DNA of 64,000 bases from Burkholderia ubonensis (GCF_902833085.1 NZ_CADFEB010000006.1:248001-312000), one strand, 5' to 3'. Positions 26,552 through 36,364 are shown, counted from the stretch's first letter. Made by a program: numbers and translations. Notes: a model not told the origin generated them from the sequence alone.

Positions 26552-28060
26552 TCAGGATATTGTGTTTTTGCTGCTCGAAACCCGGTTTCTTCCCTCGCGT
26601 TTGGCGGCATACAGCGCCGAATCCGCGTGACTTGCCAACGCGTCGAGCGAAGCAGGCCATGAGTCGCGGGCGGTCGCACAGCCGATGCTGACGGTGAAAG
26701 GGGGCACGGCGTCAGGAAATCCGGACAGCCGATTGCGTTCGACTGCGTCGCGAATGGCTTCCGCAACCTTCGCGGCCCCGATTTCGTCGGTGTCCGGCAA
26801 GACGGCGACGAATTCCTCGCCGCCGTACCGCGCTGCGATATCGCAGCGCCGCCGCGTATGTTTCCGGATGCATTCGGCGAGATATCTCAAAGCCGTATCG
26901 CCTTGCGCATGTCCGTAACGGTCGTTGTATTGCTTGAAATGATCCGCGTCGATAAACAGCAGGGACAGCCTGCCGCTGCTGCTGCGACGGAGCCTTTCCC
27001 ACTCGTCCGAGAGAGCCGCGTCGAGTGCGCGGCGATTTCGCAGGCCGGTCAGCGGATCGGTCCGGGTGAGATCCGTCAACAGGCTCTGCTTGCGAAGGTT
27101 GTCTCGCAATGCGAACGCCAGCAACCAGACCACCGCACAGAACAATGCCGCGATCAGGGAAGCGGAAATGCCGACTTTCCAGGACATGCGCGTGGTGTTG
27201 TCCAGCACGTCCCGCTCGGCCGGCGCAACGACGGCGATGAGCGGCGTACCCGGAACGCGCTGGAACGTATACAGCCGCACGATCCCGTCGATGGTCGAGC
27301 GGGCGGCATAGAACCCGGAATCGCGGCTGACCATGCGCGCGAATGCCTTCGAGTTGCGCAGCCGGATCAACTGGTGCTCGCTGAGAGGGGGATTTCTGGC
27401 CAGGACGGTGCCGTCCGCGCGCAGGATTGCGCTGATGCCGTGGGGCCCTACGTTCAGCCTGGAAAGGAGCCGGCCGAAGTAGTTCAGGTCGATGGCGACG
27501 ACCGCTATGCCGTTGAATGAACCATCCGGCCGGTTGATTCGTCTGGACAGCGCAATGGACTCCTTGCCGTCGCGCGAACGCGCCCGATAGGCCTCCGATA
27601 CGTAAAGACCGACGTCAGCCGACTCGCGATGGACGGTGAAATAGTCGCGATCGCTGAAATCCCAAATATGCGGCGTGCTGCAGCAGCCGTCGATCAGTTG
27701 GCCGTAGCGATCCGTTACGCCCATCCCGGTAACGTATTGCGCGGCGGTGCGCTCGAACAGCAAATCGTGCCGCAATAGAGGATCCATGCGCTGAACGGCG
27801 GGATTGCCGATTTCGGACGCGAGAACAAAGAGGGCGCTATTGGCCGTTTCCACGGTTCGCTCGATCTCGCTGACCAGGACGGCGGTGACGTTCCGGGACG
27901 TCTCGTGCGCATGCGCGACGACTTCGCTTCTCGCGGCCCAAAGCGTGATCATGCTGACGCCGACGGCAGCCAACGACATCAACGTGCCCAGCGCGCCGAC
28001 GACGATGTGGTGTCGTCCCGCCCAGTCGGCAATTTTCTCGATTGAAATGGATGCGGACAT
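26552..28060 (-). CDS. Membrane diguanylate cyclase with Cache-like sensor
   Basis: 502 residues. TM1 (about 20-42) and TM2 (about 293-315) flank a periplasmic sensor of roughly 250 residues with Cache/PDC-like features (DFSDRDYFTVHRE, YVSEAYRARSRDGKESIALSRRI). The cytosolic GGDEF domain is intact: active site GGEEF at 413-417, and the product-inhibition site RRCD five residues before it. It should make c-di-GMP from two GTP in response to a periplasmic ligand, affecting biofilm and motility. Two cysteines side by side (DGCCST) in the sensor are unusual and might be redox-active. Confidence 0.93.
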   Translation of the reverse strand: MSASISIEKIADWAGRHHIVVGALGTLMSLAAVGVSMITLWAARSEVVAHAHETSRNVTAVLVSEIERTVETANSALFVLASEIGNPAVQRMDPLLRHDLLFERTAAQYVTGMGVTDRYGQLIDGCCSTPHIWDFSDRDYFTVHRESADVGLYVSEAYRARSRDGKESIALSRRINRPDGSFNGIAVVAIDLNYFGRLLSRLNVGPHGISAILRADGTVLARNPPLSEHQLIRLRNSKAFARMVSRDSGFYAARSTIDGIVRLYTFQRVPGTPLIAVVAPAERDVLDNTTRMSWKVGISASLIAALFCAVVWLLAFALRDNLRKQSLLTDLTRTDPLTGLRNRRALDAALSDEWERLRRSSSGRLSLLFIDADHFKQYNDRYGHAQGDTALRYLAECIRKHTRRRCDIAARYGGEEFVAVLPDTDEIGAAKVAEAIRDAVERNRLSGFPDAVPPFTVSIGCATARDSWPASLDALASHADSALYAAKREGRNRVSSSKNTIS

Positions 28061-28519
28061 GCTTGAACGGCTGTCGGGTGGTCGGTCTAGTTAGTCCGGA
28101 CGGGGAGGCGAAAGCCGGGTTAACGGCAGGTCCTGCGGAAAATCGAGGCGCATGGTTGCGAGCCGGAAGAACAAATTGATGCAAAGGCTTTTTGCATGAA
28201 TTCGGCCCACGAGTCACGCCGATCTCGTCGCATTACATTTAAAAAAAGTTCCAATTCGCGCATGAAGCTGGATTCGAACATCAAAACGAACAATCCATCT
28301 GGCATGCGAGATCCGGCCGGCCCCCGGTCCAGACGTCACGATCGCCCAATCCAGCAAGGCCTACAGGGGTTGGCCGGTACGCCGGCATGGTTTTCCCTGA
28401 TGCCGGTCGAGTTTTCAAGTGATACGATGACCGACGTGGGATATCGATGCAATGTTCGAATTCGAGCATCGGACGAACGCCACGTCGCCGAGCGGGGCCG
28501 GCCGCAGTCCCGTATATGG
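28061..28519. other. Intergenic region between divergent genes
   Basis: A stretch of lower GC than its neighbours carrying the promoters of the leftward diguanylate cyclase and of the rightward MFS/GH31/porin operon. A run of seven A lies at about 28242-28248. No regulator gene or clear operator was found, although this operon would be expected to have one. Confidence 0.5.
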
Positions 28520-29827
28520 ATGGAGACAATCTTGCGAAAAATCATGGGCTTGCGCTGGTGGATCATCGCGCTCGTATGCGTTGGGACCATCGTCAATTAC
28601 CTGTCGCGCAACGCGCTCGGCGTGATGGCGCCTGAATTGAAGACCCTGCTGCACATGAATACGCAGCAATACTCATATGTCGTCGGAGCATTCCAGGTCG
28701 GCTACACGATCATGCAGCCGGTGTGCGGACTGATCATCGACCTGATCGGCTTGCGCATCGGTTTTGCGGTGTTCGCATGTCTCTGGTCGCTGACGGGCGT
28801 GCTGCACGGTTTCGCGGGCGGCTGGCTGTCGCTCGCGGCGCTGCGCGGCCTAATGGGGCTGTCGGAGGCCGTCGCGATTCCCGCCGGGATGAAGGTCGTC
28901 GCCGAATGGTTTCCGAACCGCGAGAAGTCGGTCGCGGTCGGCTACTTCAACGCCGGCACCTCGCTCGGCTCGCTGCTTGCACCGCCGCTGGTCGTGTTCC
29001 TTTCGCTGCGCTACGGCTGGCAGAGCGCGTTCGCGGTCACGGGCGCGCTCGGGTTCGTCTGGGCCGCCATCTGGTATCTGTTCTACCGCTCGCCGACCGA
29101 TCATGCGCGCATCAGCACGACGGAGCGCGACGCGATCGTCGGCGGCCAGACGCCGGCGGCGTCCGGTGCGCGCGACAAGCGCCGCGTGCGCGAAGTGCTG
29201 GGCACGCGCCGCTTCTGGGCGATCGCGCAGGCGCGCTTCTTCGCGGAGCCGGCGTGGCAGACGTTCAGTTTCTGGATTCCGCTGTATCTCGCGACCGAAC
29301 GGCACATGGACCTGAAGCAGATCGCGCTGTTCGCGTGGCTGCCGTTCCTCGCGGCCGACCTCGGCGGGCTGTTCGGCGGCTACCTGTCGCCGTTCCTGAT
29401 GAAGCGCTTCCGCATGCCGCTGATCTGGTCGCGGATCGCCGGCGTCGTGCTGGGCGCGTTCATGATGATCGGCCCGGCCTGCATCGGGCTCGTCGCGTCG
29501 CCGTACCAGGCGATCGCGCTGTTCTGCGTCGGCGGCTTCGCGCACCAGATGATTTCGGCGCTCGTGAACACGCTCGCGGCCGACGTCTTCGAGCCCGGCG
29601 AAGTCGGCACGGCCGCGGGCTTCGCGGGGATGGCGGCGTGGACCGGCGGGCTCGGTTTCTCGCTGCTCGTCGGCGCGCTGGCCGACAAGCTCGGCTACGG
29701 GCCGCTGTTCGGCGCGCTCGGCGCATTCGACCTGATCGGCGCGACGCTGCTCGTGCTCCTGATGCGCGGCGTGACGCGCGACGCGAGCCCGCAAAAGATC
29801 GACAACGGCGCGCATTCCGCCGCCTGA
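28520..29827 (+). CDS. MFS transporter (sugar/sugar-acid symporter type)
   Basis: 435 residues from ATG 28520, with about 12 membrane segments. The TM1 block WWIIALVCVGTIVNYLSRNALGVMAPEL and GLMGLSEAVAIPAGMKVVAEWFPNREKSVAVGYFN belong to the anion:cation symporter group (ExuT/GarP-like). The ribosome site is weak; an upstream in-frame extension is not conserved-looking. It is 19 bases before a GH31 gene, so it should import the glycoside, or a sugar-acid-containing oligosaccharide, that the enzyme cuts. Confidence 0.87.
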   Translation: METILRKIMGLRWWIIALVCVGTIVNYLSRNALGVMAPELKTLLHMNTQQYSYVVGAFQVGYTIMQPVCGLIIDLIGLRIGFAVFACLWSLTGVLHGFAGGWLSLAALRGLMGLSEAVAIPAGMKVVAEWFPNREKSVAVGYFNAGTSLGSLLAPPLVVFLSLRYGWQSAFAVTGALGFVWAAIWYLFYRSPTDHARISTTERDAIVGGQTPAASGARDKRRVREVLGTRRFWAIAQARFFAEPAWQTFSFWIPLYLATERHMDLKQIALFAWLPFLAADLGGLFGGYLSPFLMKRFRMPLIWSRIAGVVLGAFMMIGPACIGLVASPYQAIALFCVGGFAHQMISALVNTLAADVFEPGEVGTAAGFAGMAAWTGGLGFSLLVGALADKLGYGPLFGALGAFDLIGATLLVLLMRGVTRDASPQKIDNGAHSAA

Positions 29828-29846
29828 CCTGACCTCGACATCCATC

Positions 29847-32261
29847 ATGGCCACCTTGAAGAATCGACCGCGCTTCGCGTTGTCCGCCCGGCAGGGCAAT
29901 CACCTCGTTCTGACGGCCGCGCACGGTTGCCGGATCGAACTGTTCGTCCTCGCCGACGACATCATCCGCGTTCTCGTGCTGCCCGACGGCGCGTTGCGCG
30001 GGCCGCGCACGTGGGCGATCGCGCCCGGCATGGAAGACGTGCCGCTCGAAGGGCGCGACCGGCGCGACATGAGCGGTTTCGACGCGGTGCCGTACGCGAC
30101 GGCGGTCGATGCCGATCGCGTGACGATCGAAACCGCGCGCGTCCGGCTCACGGTCGCGCTCGACGGCGGCTTCTGCGCGTGGGACATCCTGCACGACGGC
30201 GCATGGCAGCGCGTGATGAACGATCGCAAGACCCAGGCATACAACTTCGGCTGGTGGGACGCGCGCGCGTATCACTACGTCGAGCGCCGCCCGGACGAGA
30301 TGTATGTCGGCCTCGGCGAGCGTGCGGGCGCGCTGGATCGCGCGAACCAGCGCTTCGAGATGCGAAATATCGACGCGATGGGCTATAGCGCGCGCACGAG
30401 CGATCCGCTCTACAAGCACATCCCGTTCTACGTGACGTGGCACCCGCAGGCGGCGACAGGGTTCGGCCTGTTCTACGACACGCTCGCCGATTGCCGCTTC
30501 GACATGGGGCGCGAGCTGGACAACTATCACGGGCACTACCGCCATTTCGTCGCCGAGCACGGCGATCTCGACTATTACTTCATCGCGTCGCCGGGAACGC
30601 CGCTGCACGCGGTCCGGCGCTTCACGTGGCTGACGGGCCGGCCGGCGCTGATGCCGAAATGGGCGCTCGGCTATTCCGGCTCGACGATGAGCTACACCGA
30701 TGCGCCCGACGCGCAGGAGCGGATGGGCGAATTCCTCGCGCGGTGCGGCGAGCACGACATCCTGTGCGACTCGTTTCACCTGTCGTCGGGCTACACGTCG
30801 ATCGGCCCGAAGCGCTACGTATTCAACTGGAATCACGACAAATTCCCGGACGTCGACGGCTTCGTGCGGCGCTACCTCGATCACGGCGTGCGTCTGTGCG
30901 CGAACATCAAGCCGTGCCTGCTGCAGGACCATCCGGCTTTCGACGAGGTCGCCGAAGCGGGCCTGCTGATCGAAGCGCGCGACGGCGATCCCGCGTGGGT
31001 GCAGTTCTGGGACGAAGTGGGCGCCTATCTCGACTTCACGAATCGCGCGACGATCGACTGGTGGAAGGCGCGCGTGAAGGAAAGCCTGCTGCGTCACGGC
31101 ATCGCCGCGACGTGGAACGACAACAACGAGTTCGAGATCTGGTCGCCCGAAGCGATCGCGCAGGGCTTCGGCCAGCCGTTCCCGGCGCGCGAGGCGAAGG
31201 TGCTGCAGACCCTGCTGATGATGCGCGCGTCGCGCGACGCGCAGCGCGAACATGCGCCGCAGCGGCGCCCGTTTCTCGTGTCGCGCTCGGGCGGCGTCGG
31301 CATGCATCGGTACGTGCAGACCTGGTCCGGCGACAACTACACGTCGTGGGAAACGCTGCGCTACAACCTGAAGATGGGGCTCGGCCTCGCGATGTCGGGC
31401 GTGTCGAACAGCGGCCACGACATCGGCGGCTTCGCCGGCCCGGCGCCCGAACCGGAACTGCTGCTGCGCTGGGTCGCGTTCGGCTGCTTCCTGCCGCGCT
31501 TCAGCATTCACTCGTGGAACGACGACGGCACCGTCAACGAGCCGTGGATGTATCCGGACGTGACCGGCCAGATCGCCGGGCTGATCAAGCTGCGCTATCG
31601 ACTCATCCCTTATCTGTATGAGCTGCTGTGGCAGTCGCACAGCGCGTATGAGCCCGTGCTGCGGCCGACGTTCGCCGAGTTTCCGCACGATCCGCTGTGC
31701 CTCGTCGACGGCGACGACATGATGCTGGGCCCGTCGTTGCTCGTAGCGCCCGTGGTCGAGAAAGGGCAGCGCGAGCGTCAAGTGTATCTGCCGGCGGGCG
31801 CGCGCTGGGTGTCGTACTGGAGCGGCGACACGTTCGACGGGGGACGGACGGTCACCTTGCCGGCGCCGTTCGAGCAGCCCGTGATGCTGCTGCGCGAGGG
31901 CGCCGTGCTGCCGCTGAACGTCGCGGAACAGCACTTCAATCGCCCCGCGGACGAGCGCGCATTCGTCGTCGTGCCGCATGCGGGCAGCGGCGTCGCGATG
32001 GGCGGCTGTGTCGAGGACGACGGCGAAACCGAAGCATGGCGCGGCGGCGAGCAGGGGAGATGGAACGTCACCGTGGCGAGCGATGCGGCGACGTTGCGCA
32101 TCTCGGTCGATCGCGCCGACCCGATGCGCAGCAACCAGACGCACGTGCGGGTGAGCGTGCCGTTAGCCGACCGGCGTGACGCCGTCTGCACGCACGGCGA
32201 CATCGCCGACGAGCGCGTGGCCGACGGCTGGCGCCACCTGACCATTCCGCTTTCCCGTTGA
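29847..32261 (+). CDS. Glycoside hydrolase family 31 (alpha-glycosidase)
   Basis: 804 residues, cytosolic, no signal peptide. An N-terminal beta-sandwich (to about 240) precedes the (beta/alpha)8 barrel. The nucleophile is D425 in WNDNNEFEIW and the acid/base D525 in SGHDIGGF, both in GH31 context. PKWALGYSGSTMSYTDAPDAQ opens the catalytic domain; residues after about 600 are C-terminal beta domains. WNDNNE rather than WNDMNE is uncommon. GH31 includes alpha-glucosidase, alpha-xylosidase and sulfoquinovosidase; I cannot decide the specificity. It is flanked by an MFS importer (19 bases) and a porin (57 bases), a complete uptake-and-cleavage operon. Confidence 0.93.
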   Translation: MATLKNRPRFALSARQGNHLVLTAAHGCRIELFVLADDIIRVLVLPDGALRGPRTWAIAPGMEDVPLEGRDRRDMSGFDAVPYATAVDADRVTIETARVRLTVALDGGFCAWDILHDGAWQRVMNDRKTQAYNFGWWDARAYHYVERRPDEMYVGLGERAGALDRANQRFEMRNIDAMGYSARTSDPLYKHIPFYVTWHPQAATGFGLFYDTLADCRFDMGRELDNYHGHYRHFVAEHGDLDYYFIASPGTPLHAVRRFTWLTGRPALMPKWALGYSGSTMSYTDAPDAQERMGEFLARCGEHDILCDSFHLSSGYTSIGPKRYVFNWNHDKFPDVDGFVRRYLDHGVRLCANIKPCLLQDHPAFDEVAEAGLLIEARDGDPAWVQFWDEVGAYLDFTNRATIDWWKARVKESLLRHGIAATWNDNNEFEIWSPEAIAQGFGQPFPAREAKVLQTLLMMRASRDAQREHAPQRRPFLVSRSGGVGMHRYVQTWSGDNYTSWETLRYNLKMGLGLAMSGVSNSGHDIGGFAGPAPEPELLLRWVAFGCFLPRFSIHSWNDDGTVNEPWMYPDVTGQIAGLIKLRYRLIPYLYELLWQSHSAYEPVLRPTFAEFPHDPLCLVDGDDMMLGPSLLVAPVVEKGQRERQVYLPAGARWVSYWSGDTFDGGRTVTLPAPFEQPVMLLREGAVLPLNVAEQHFNRPADERAFVVVPHAGSGVAMGGCVEDDGETEAWRGGEQGRWNVTVASDAATLRISVDRADPMRSNQTHVRVSVPLADRRDAVCTHGDIADERVADGWRHLTIPLSR

Positions 32262-32318
32262 TAACAACATCGACCGGCGGATCGGCCGGCCGCATGACAT
32301 TTTGGAGATCTTCGAACC

Positions 32319-33503
32319 ATGAAAAAAACCGGATGCACGCGAGCGCGTGCGCTTGTCTTCTCGTGCCTGCCGCTGGCCGGTGCAGTGCTGTCGACGGGCG
32401 CATTCGCGCAAAGCAGCGTGACGCTGTACGGTGTCGTCGACAATGCCTTCGCCTATTCGAGCAACCAGCGCGGCCATTCGAATTTCTACATGAGCCAGGG
32501 CAACCTGCAGGCGAGCAAGTTCGGCCTGCTTGGCGAGGAAGATCTCGGCGGCGGCACGAAGGTCATTTTCCGGCTGGAAAGCGGTTTCAACTCGCTGACC
32601 GGCGCGCAGAGCAGCGCAGGCGTGATGTTCAACCGACAGGCCTATGTCGGCCTGAGCGACAACAGGTTCGGCACGGTGACGCTCGGCCGCCAGTACACGC
32701 CGTACTTCAATATGGTCGGCGCCTTGGGGCCGACAGGCGTGCTGACCGGCGCGACGGGCGCGCACCCGGGCGATGTCGACGCGCTCGATACGACGCTGCG
32801 GTTCAACAATTCGATCACCTACGTGTCGCCGGCCTTCGGCGGCCTGGTGTTCAGCGGCCAGTACGCGCTCGGCGGCGTGCCGGGCAGCGTCGCGAGCGGC
32901 AGCAATTTCAGCGCGGCGATGCGCTATGACTATCGGCCCTTTTCGGTGGCAGCCGGTTACGTGAAGCTGAAAGAAATTGCGACCAGTCAGGCGCTCGGCA
33001 GCTTCGCGGCCAATTCACCGGTCAACAACGGCTATGCAACGGCACGCGGCGTGCAGCTGATCGCCGCCGCGGCCCGCTACGAAATGAACAGCCTGATGGT
33101 CGGCGTGAACTATTCGAACGTGCAGTACGCGCCGGGCTCGAAGTCGCTGTTCGCGAACGAGGCCGTGTTCAACACGTACGGCGTGATCGCGACGTACCGC
33201 TTCACGCCCGCGATCACGGTCGGCGCGGGATACAGCTACACGATGGCGAGCAAGTCGAACGGGATCACCGACCCGGCGCGCTATCACCAGATTTCGCTCG
33301 AGCAGACCTATAGCCTGTCCAAGCGCACGACGATCTATGCGCTGGAAGCCTATCAACACGCACGCGGCAAGTCGCTGATCACGTCGGGCGCGGGTACCAG
33401 CATCGCGGACGCGGTGGCGGTCGTCGGCGACTCGCAGAATACGACGCCGTCGTCCGGGCCTTCGCAGTTCGTGGGCATGGTGGGGCTGCGCCACGCATTC
33501 TGA
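32319..33503 (+). CDS. Gram-negative general porin (Burkholderiales OmpC-like)
   Basis: 394 residues. Signal peptide ending GAFA, then QSSVTLYGVVDNAFAY, the classic first strand. Other porin blocks are GLLGEEDLGGGTKVIFRLESGFN, FNRQAYVGLSDNRFGTVTLGRQYTPYF and the terminal FVGMVGLRHAF with its C-terminal Phe. It lies 57 bases after GH31 and is likely the last gene of the operon, giving outer-membrane entry. It is longer than the porin at 19.5 kb and not its close copy. Confidence 0.94.
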   Translation: MKKTGCTRARALVFSCLPLAGAVLSTGAFAQSSVTLYGVVDNAFAYSSNQRGHSNFYMSQGNLQASKFGLLGEEDLGGGTKVIFRLESGFNSLTGAQSSAGVMFNRQAYVGLSDNRFGTVTLGRQYTPYFNMVGALGPTGVLTGATGAHPGDVDALDTTLRFNNSITYVSPAFGGLVFSGQYALGGVPGSVASGSNFSAAMRYDYRPFSVAAGYVKLKEIATSQALGSFAANSPVNNGYATARGVQLIAAAARYEMNSLMVGVNYSNVQYAPGSKSLFANEAVFNTYGVIATYRFTPAITVGAGYSYTMASKSNGITDPARYHQISLEQTYSLSKRTTIYALEAYQHARGKSLITSGAGTSIADAVAVVGDSQNTTPSSGPSQFVGMVGLRHAF

Positions 33504-33649
33504 ATCGCGCATGGCGCAGCGGGCTGGCCGGCGCAGTCACACGTGTCACGGCCGGGGCAGCGGACGACAATCGGCATTGCAAGTTCCAGGCCGGTCGTCG
33601 TGCAGGCCGATCGCGGCTACGACCACGACACATATCACAAGCCACTGCA

Positions 33650-33895
33650 CGCTGCCGTATAGGCAGGCTTTCGCCCGAAGGCCTCGCTGGCCATGGCGAC
33701 AAACTCCCGGCATGTCGGCCGGTCATCGCAGCACGGCAGATGCCAGGTCTGCCCGAACGCATCTGGCGTGTTGCCCAGGGTCGCGAGCGCACGGCTCGCG
33801 TCGGGCGTCCAGATGAGCGTTCGCCGTGCGTCGTCACGCAATGGCACCTTGGGTTGCTTGCCAGCCTTGAGCTGGTCGATGATCAGCGCATTCGT
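33650..33895 (-). pseudogene. C-terminal remnant of an NAD-dependent epimerase/dehydratase
   Basis: On the minus strand about 80 codons read like the C-terminal part of an NAD(P)-binding sugar epimerase/dehydratase or SDR: NALIIDQLKAGKQPKVPLR, WTPDASRALATLGNTPDAFGQTWHLP and REFVAMASEAFGRKP. The Rossmann N-terminus is absent upstream and the frame ends early in non-homologous sequence (AACSGL). It marks the left edge of the accessory segment and suggests a gene lost during insertion or deletion. The rest of the gap to 34.17 kb shows no gene. Confidence 0.7.
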
Positions 33896-34174
33896 GAGGC
33901 TCTGCTGAGTGATAGATGGTCGCGGATTTTCATCTATATTTCGGCAAACTAAATTATTTGTATGCGGTTTGATGAAGCGCCCATGGTACGCGAGCTGACG
34001 CGATCCAAGCCACGGATGCTTCGTCGGTCTGCAGTCAGCCGGCACGTGCATCGAACCGCATCGACAACCCGGCAACATCGCTTCGATCAGTGATGGTGCG
34101 GATGGTCGAGAGCTACACGGTTGAGTGGCATGGCATCGATATGCATGGCGGTTGTGACGCAACGCTCCAATCAC

Positions 34175-34205
34175 TTGACATTCAACTTAACTTCAATCCT
34201 AGGAT
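34175..34205 (+). promoter_or_regulatory. MerR-type promoter before the exported DJ-1 gene
   Basis: TTGACA (34175-34180), a 19-base spacer, and TAGGAT (34200-34205). The over-long 19-bp spacer is the hallmark of MerR-activated promoters. It lies 90 bases before the DJ-1/PfpI start and closely resembles the promoter at 40.05 kb in its spacer sequence. Confidence 0.75.
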
Positions 34206-34294
34206 TTCGTCTGCATCCTTTCGCGTCGTTGCTTCTGTGCGGTGCGATCTGGCTCATGACCCGACATCGCACCGACTCATATGAGGAATCGGAA

Positions 34295-35101
34295 ATGTTT
34301 AAGCGTTGGTTTTTCAGGCACTGGCTCCTGGCCATCATTGCCTCCTTGTTGACGGGCGGATACGCCTATGCAGCCGATGTTGCGCGGAACGAGGGCGTGC
34401 AACAGCCAAACGGCAAGATTCTGGTCGTGATGACCAATCACTCCAAGTATCCGTCTCGATCGGATACGACCGGGCTTTGGTTCACCGAGTTGACGCATTT
34501 CTACGACGTCGCCCAGGCAGCTGGACTGCAAATGGATTTTGCGAGTCCGGAAGGTGGCGAAGTTCCGATTGACGAGCGCAGCCTGAAGTCTTTCTACCTG
34601 GACGATTCGGCACGCGCGCATTTGGCCGATCCTGCTTTCATGATGCGACTGAAGGCAACTTTGCCGGCTGCTGCCGTCAATTCCTCCAGCTACAAAGCGA
34701 TCTACTTCACTGGTGGGCACGGCACGTTGTGGGACTTTCCCGATAACGCGGCACTGAAAGCCGTCAGTGAGCAGATTTATCGTCAGGGGGGCATTGTCTC
34801 GGCCGTTTGCCACGGCGTATCTGCGTTGTTGCCGCTCCAGGATGCCGAAGGCAAGTCTCTCCTCGCAGGCGTGCCGGTTACGGGATTCTCCGATATGGAG
34901 GAGACGCTGTCCGGAGTGAAGTCCCAGGTGCCGTTCCTTTTGCAGGATTCGCTTGTGAGCCGTGGTGCTCACTACAAGAAGGCGTTTCTTCCCTTTACGT
35001 CTTATGTCGTCAGTGATGATCGGATCATTACCGGACAAAACCCGCAATCGAGCAAGGAAATTGCCGAAGCAGTGGTCAAGCGGATCAGGGAAATGAATTG
35101 A
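34295..35101 (+). CDS. Exported DJ-1/PfpI (class I GATase-like) protein
   Basis: 268 residues with a Sec signal peptide (MFKRWFFRHWLLAIIASLLTGGYAYA). The mature protein has the DJ-1/Hsp31 triad region: the nucleophile elbow SAVCHGVSALLP (C172, H173), and E65 in TGLWFTELTHFYD, which should contact the cysteine. IYFTGGHGTLWDFPD is also conserved. Relatives act as chaperones or as glyoxalase III/deglycase enzymes on methylglyoxal. Periplasmic export is unusual. ATG 34295 follows AGGAA. It sits behind a MerR-type promoter and 150 bases before a Tat-exported hydrolase. A cytosolic paralogue lies at 45 kb. Confidence 0.9.
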   Translation: MFKRWFFRHWLLAIIASLLTGGYAYAADVARNEGVQQPNGKILVVMTNHSKYPSRSDTTGLWFTELTHFYDVAQAAGLQMDFASPEGGEVPIDERSLKSFYLDDSARAHLADPAFMMRLKATLPAAAVNSSSYKAIYFTGGHGTLWDFPDNAALKAVSEQIYRQGGIVSAVCHGVSALLPLQDAEGKSLLAGVPVTGFSDMEETLSGVKSQVPFLLQDSLVSRGAHYKKAFLPFTSYVVSDDRIITGQNPQSSKEIAEAVVKRIREMN

Positions 35102-35251
35102 TTGGCTGCCGATACGGGCGGAGCAAGCAAGAGGAAACGGGGCGCGCTGTCATTGAGTTCGCGCAACGGGGGTACCGAGAGCGTGGTCGATCTCGGTCCG
35201 AGTATCCGGTGGTCAGGTGTAACCGCTTTTCGATTACCAAAGGAGGCTGTC

Positions 35252-36250
35252 ATGAGCGGTAAGGGTGAAGTCGACGTCATCAGCAAATCTCGTCGCGAAC
35301 TGATGATCGGAGCCGGTGCGGTAGCTGCTGCCTCAATGGCGCTGCCTCTGTTTTCCGCGAGTGGCACGGCCAGTGCCGCAACAACCAAGCATCCGATATA
35401 TCCGTCGGCAGGAGATGCGGACCGGGGTAACAAGATCGTTACGAAGGACGGTGTCGAGATTTTCTACAAGGATTGGGGCAAAGGTCCGTCGATAGTCTTT
35501 AGTCACGGCTGGCCGCTGTCCGCGGATGACTGGGACGCTCAAATGCTGTTCTTCGTCGAGCATGGATATCGCGTGATCGCGCATGATCGCCGGGGACACG
35601 GGCGATCCACGCAAACAGCCAACGGTAATGACATGGATCACTACGCCGCCGACCTGGCGGCCCTGACCGAGGCGCTCGATATCAGAAACGCCATCCACAT
35701 CGGGCACTCGACTGGCGGTGGTGAAGTCGCTGCCTACGTTGCGCGCCACGGCATGAAGCGAACCGCCAAGATTGTTTTGGTCAGTGCAGTGCCGCCGGTC
35801 ATGGTGAAGAGCGCGCGCAATCCCGATGGAACACCGATCGAAGTCTTTGACGGTTTCAGGAAGCAGCTTGCCGCCAACAGGGCGCAGTTCTACCTCGATG
35901 TTCCGGCAGGACCGTTTTACGGTTTCAACCGGGCGGGCGCCAAAGTGTCCGAAGGCATCGTTCGCAATTGGTGGCGCCAGGGCATGATGGGTGGAATCAA
36001 AGCCCAGTACGACTGCATCAAGGCCTTCTCGGAAACGGATTTCACCGAGGACTTGAAGAAGATCACACAGCCGGCACTGGTCTTGCACGGCGATGACGAT
36101 CAGGTCGTGCCGTACAAGGATGCCGGCGTGCTGTCCGCCAAGCTGCTTAAGCACGCTACGCTGAAGATCTATCCGGGCTACCCGCACGGGATGCTGACGA
36201 CCAATGCGGATGTCATCAACGCGGACATCCTGAAGTTCATCAAGAGCTGA
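35252..36250 (+). CDS. Tat-exported alpha/beta hydrolase (non-heme chloroperoxidase-like)
   Basis: 332 residues. SRRELMIGAGAVAAASMALP is a twin-arginine signal (R14, R15). The hydrolase domain then shows the oxyanion block SHGWPLSADDWD, HDRRGHGRS, nucleophile S153 in GHSTGGG, the acid in HGDDDQVVP and the His in YPHGML, as in cofactor-free haloperoxidase/perhydrolase esterases. AAAGGAGG precedes the ATG. The mature part is close to the cytosolic hydrolase at 38.9-39.7 kb, so one is an exported copy of the other. It probably follows the DJ-1 gene in one transcript. Confidence 0.9.
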   Translation: MSGKGEVDVISKSRRELMIGAGAVAAASMALPLFSASGTASAATTKHPIYPSAGDADRGNKIVTKDGVEIFYKDWGKGPSIVFSHGWPLSADDWDAQMLFFVEHGYRVIAHDRRGHGRSTQTANGNDMDHYAADLAALTEALDIRNAIHIGHSTGGGEVAAYVARHGMKRTAKIVLVSAVPPVMVKSARNPDGTPIEVFDGFRKQLAANRAQFYLDVPAGPFYGFNRAGAKVSEGIVRNWWRQGMMGGIKAQYDCIKAFSETDFTEDLKKITQPALVLHGDDDQVVPYKDAGVLSAKLLKHATLKIYPGYPHGMLTTNADVINADILKFIKS

Positions 36251-36364
36251 AAGTGAAGGCGGCCTCCCTGCGGAGGGACCGCCTCTCATGGGCACCATGG
36301 GTAGTCCCGCCAGTGCTCATTCTGGCGAATGACATCGCCGCATCGAACGCCTGCCTGCAAAACA

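Noticed and set aside
28196..28519. N-terminal extension of the MFS gene to 28196
   Set aside because: The extra 108 residues are basic and unordered and precede a normal TM1; the start at 28520 gives the family's length.
29460..32144. 894-codon open frame on the minus strand
   Set aside because: It mirrors the GH31 gene; the composition is Arg/Ala/Asp/His-rich as expected for antisense frames at high GC, with no domains.
33635..34174. Full 179-codon frame as a functional gene
   Set aside because: Only the last 80 or so codons resemble a dehydrogenase; the first half is non-coding in style, so I list a remnant instead.
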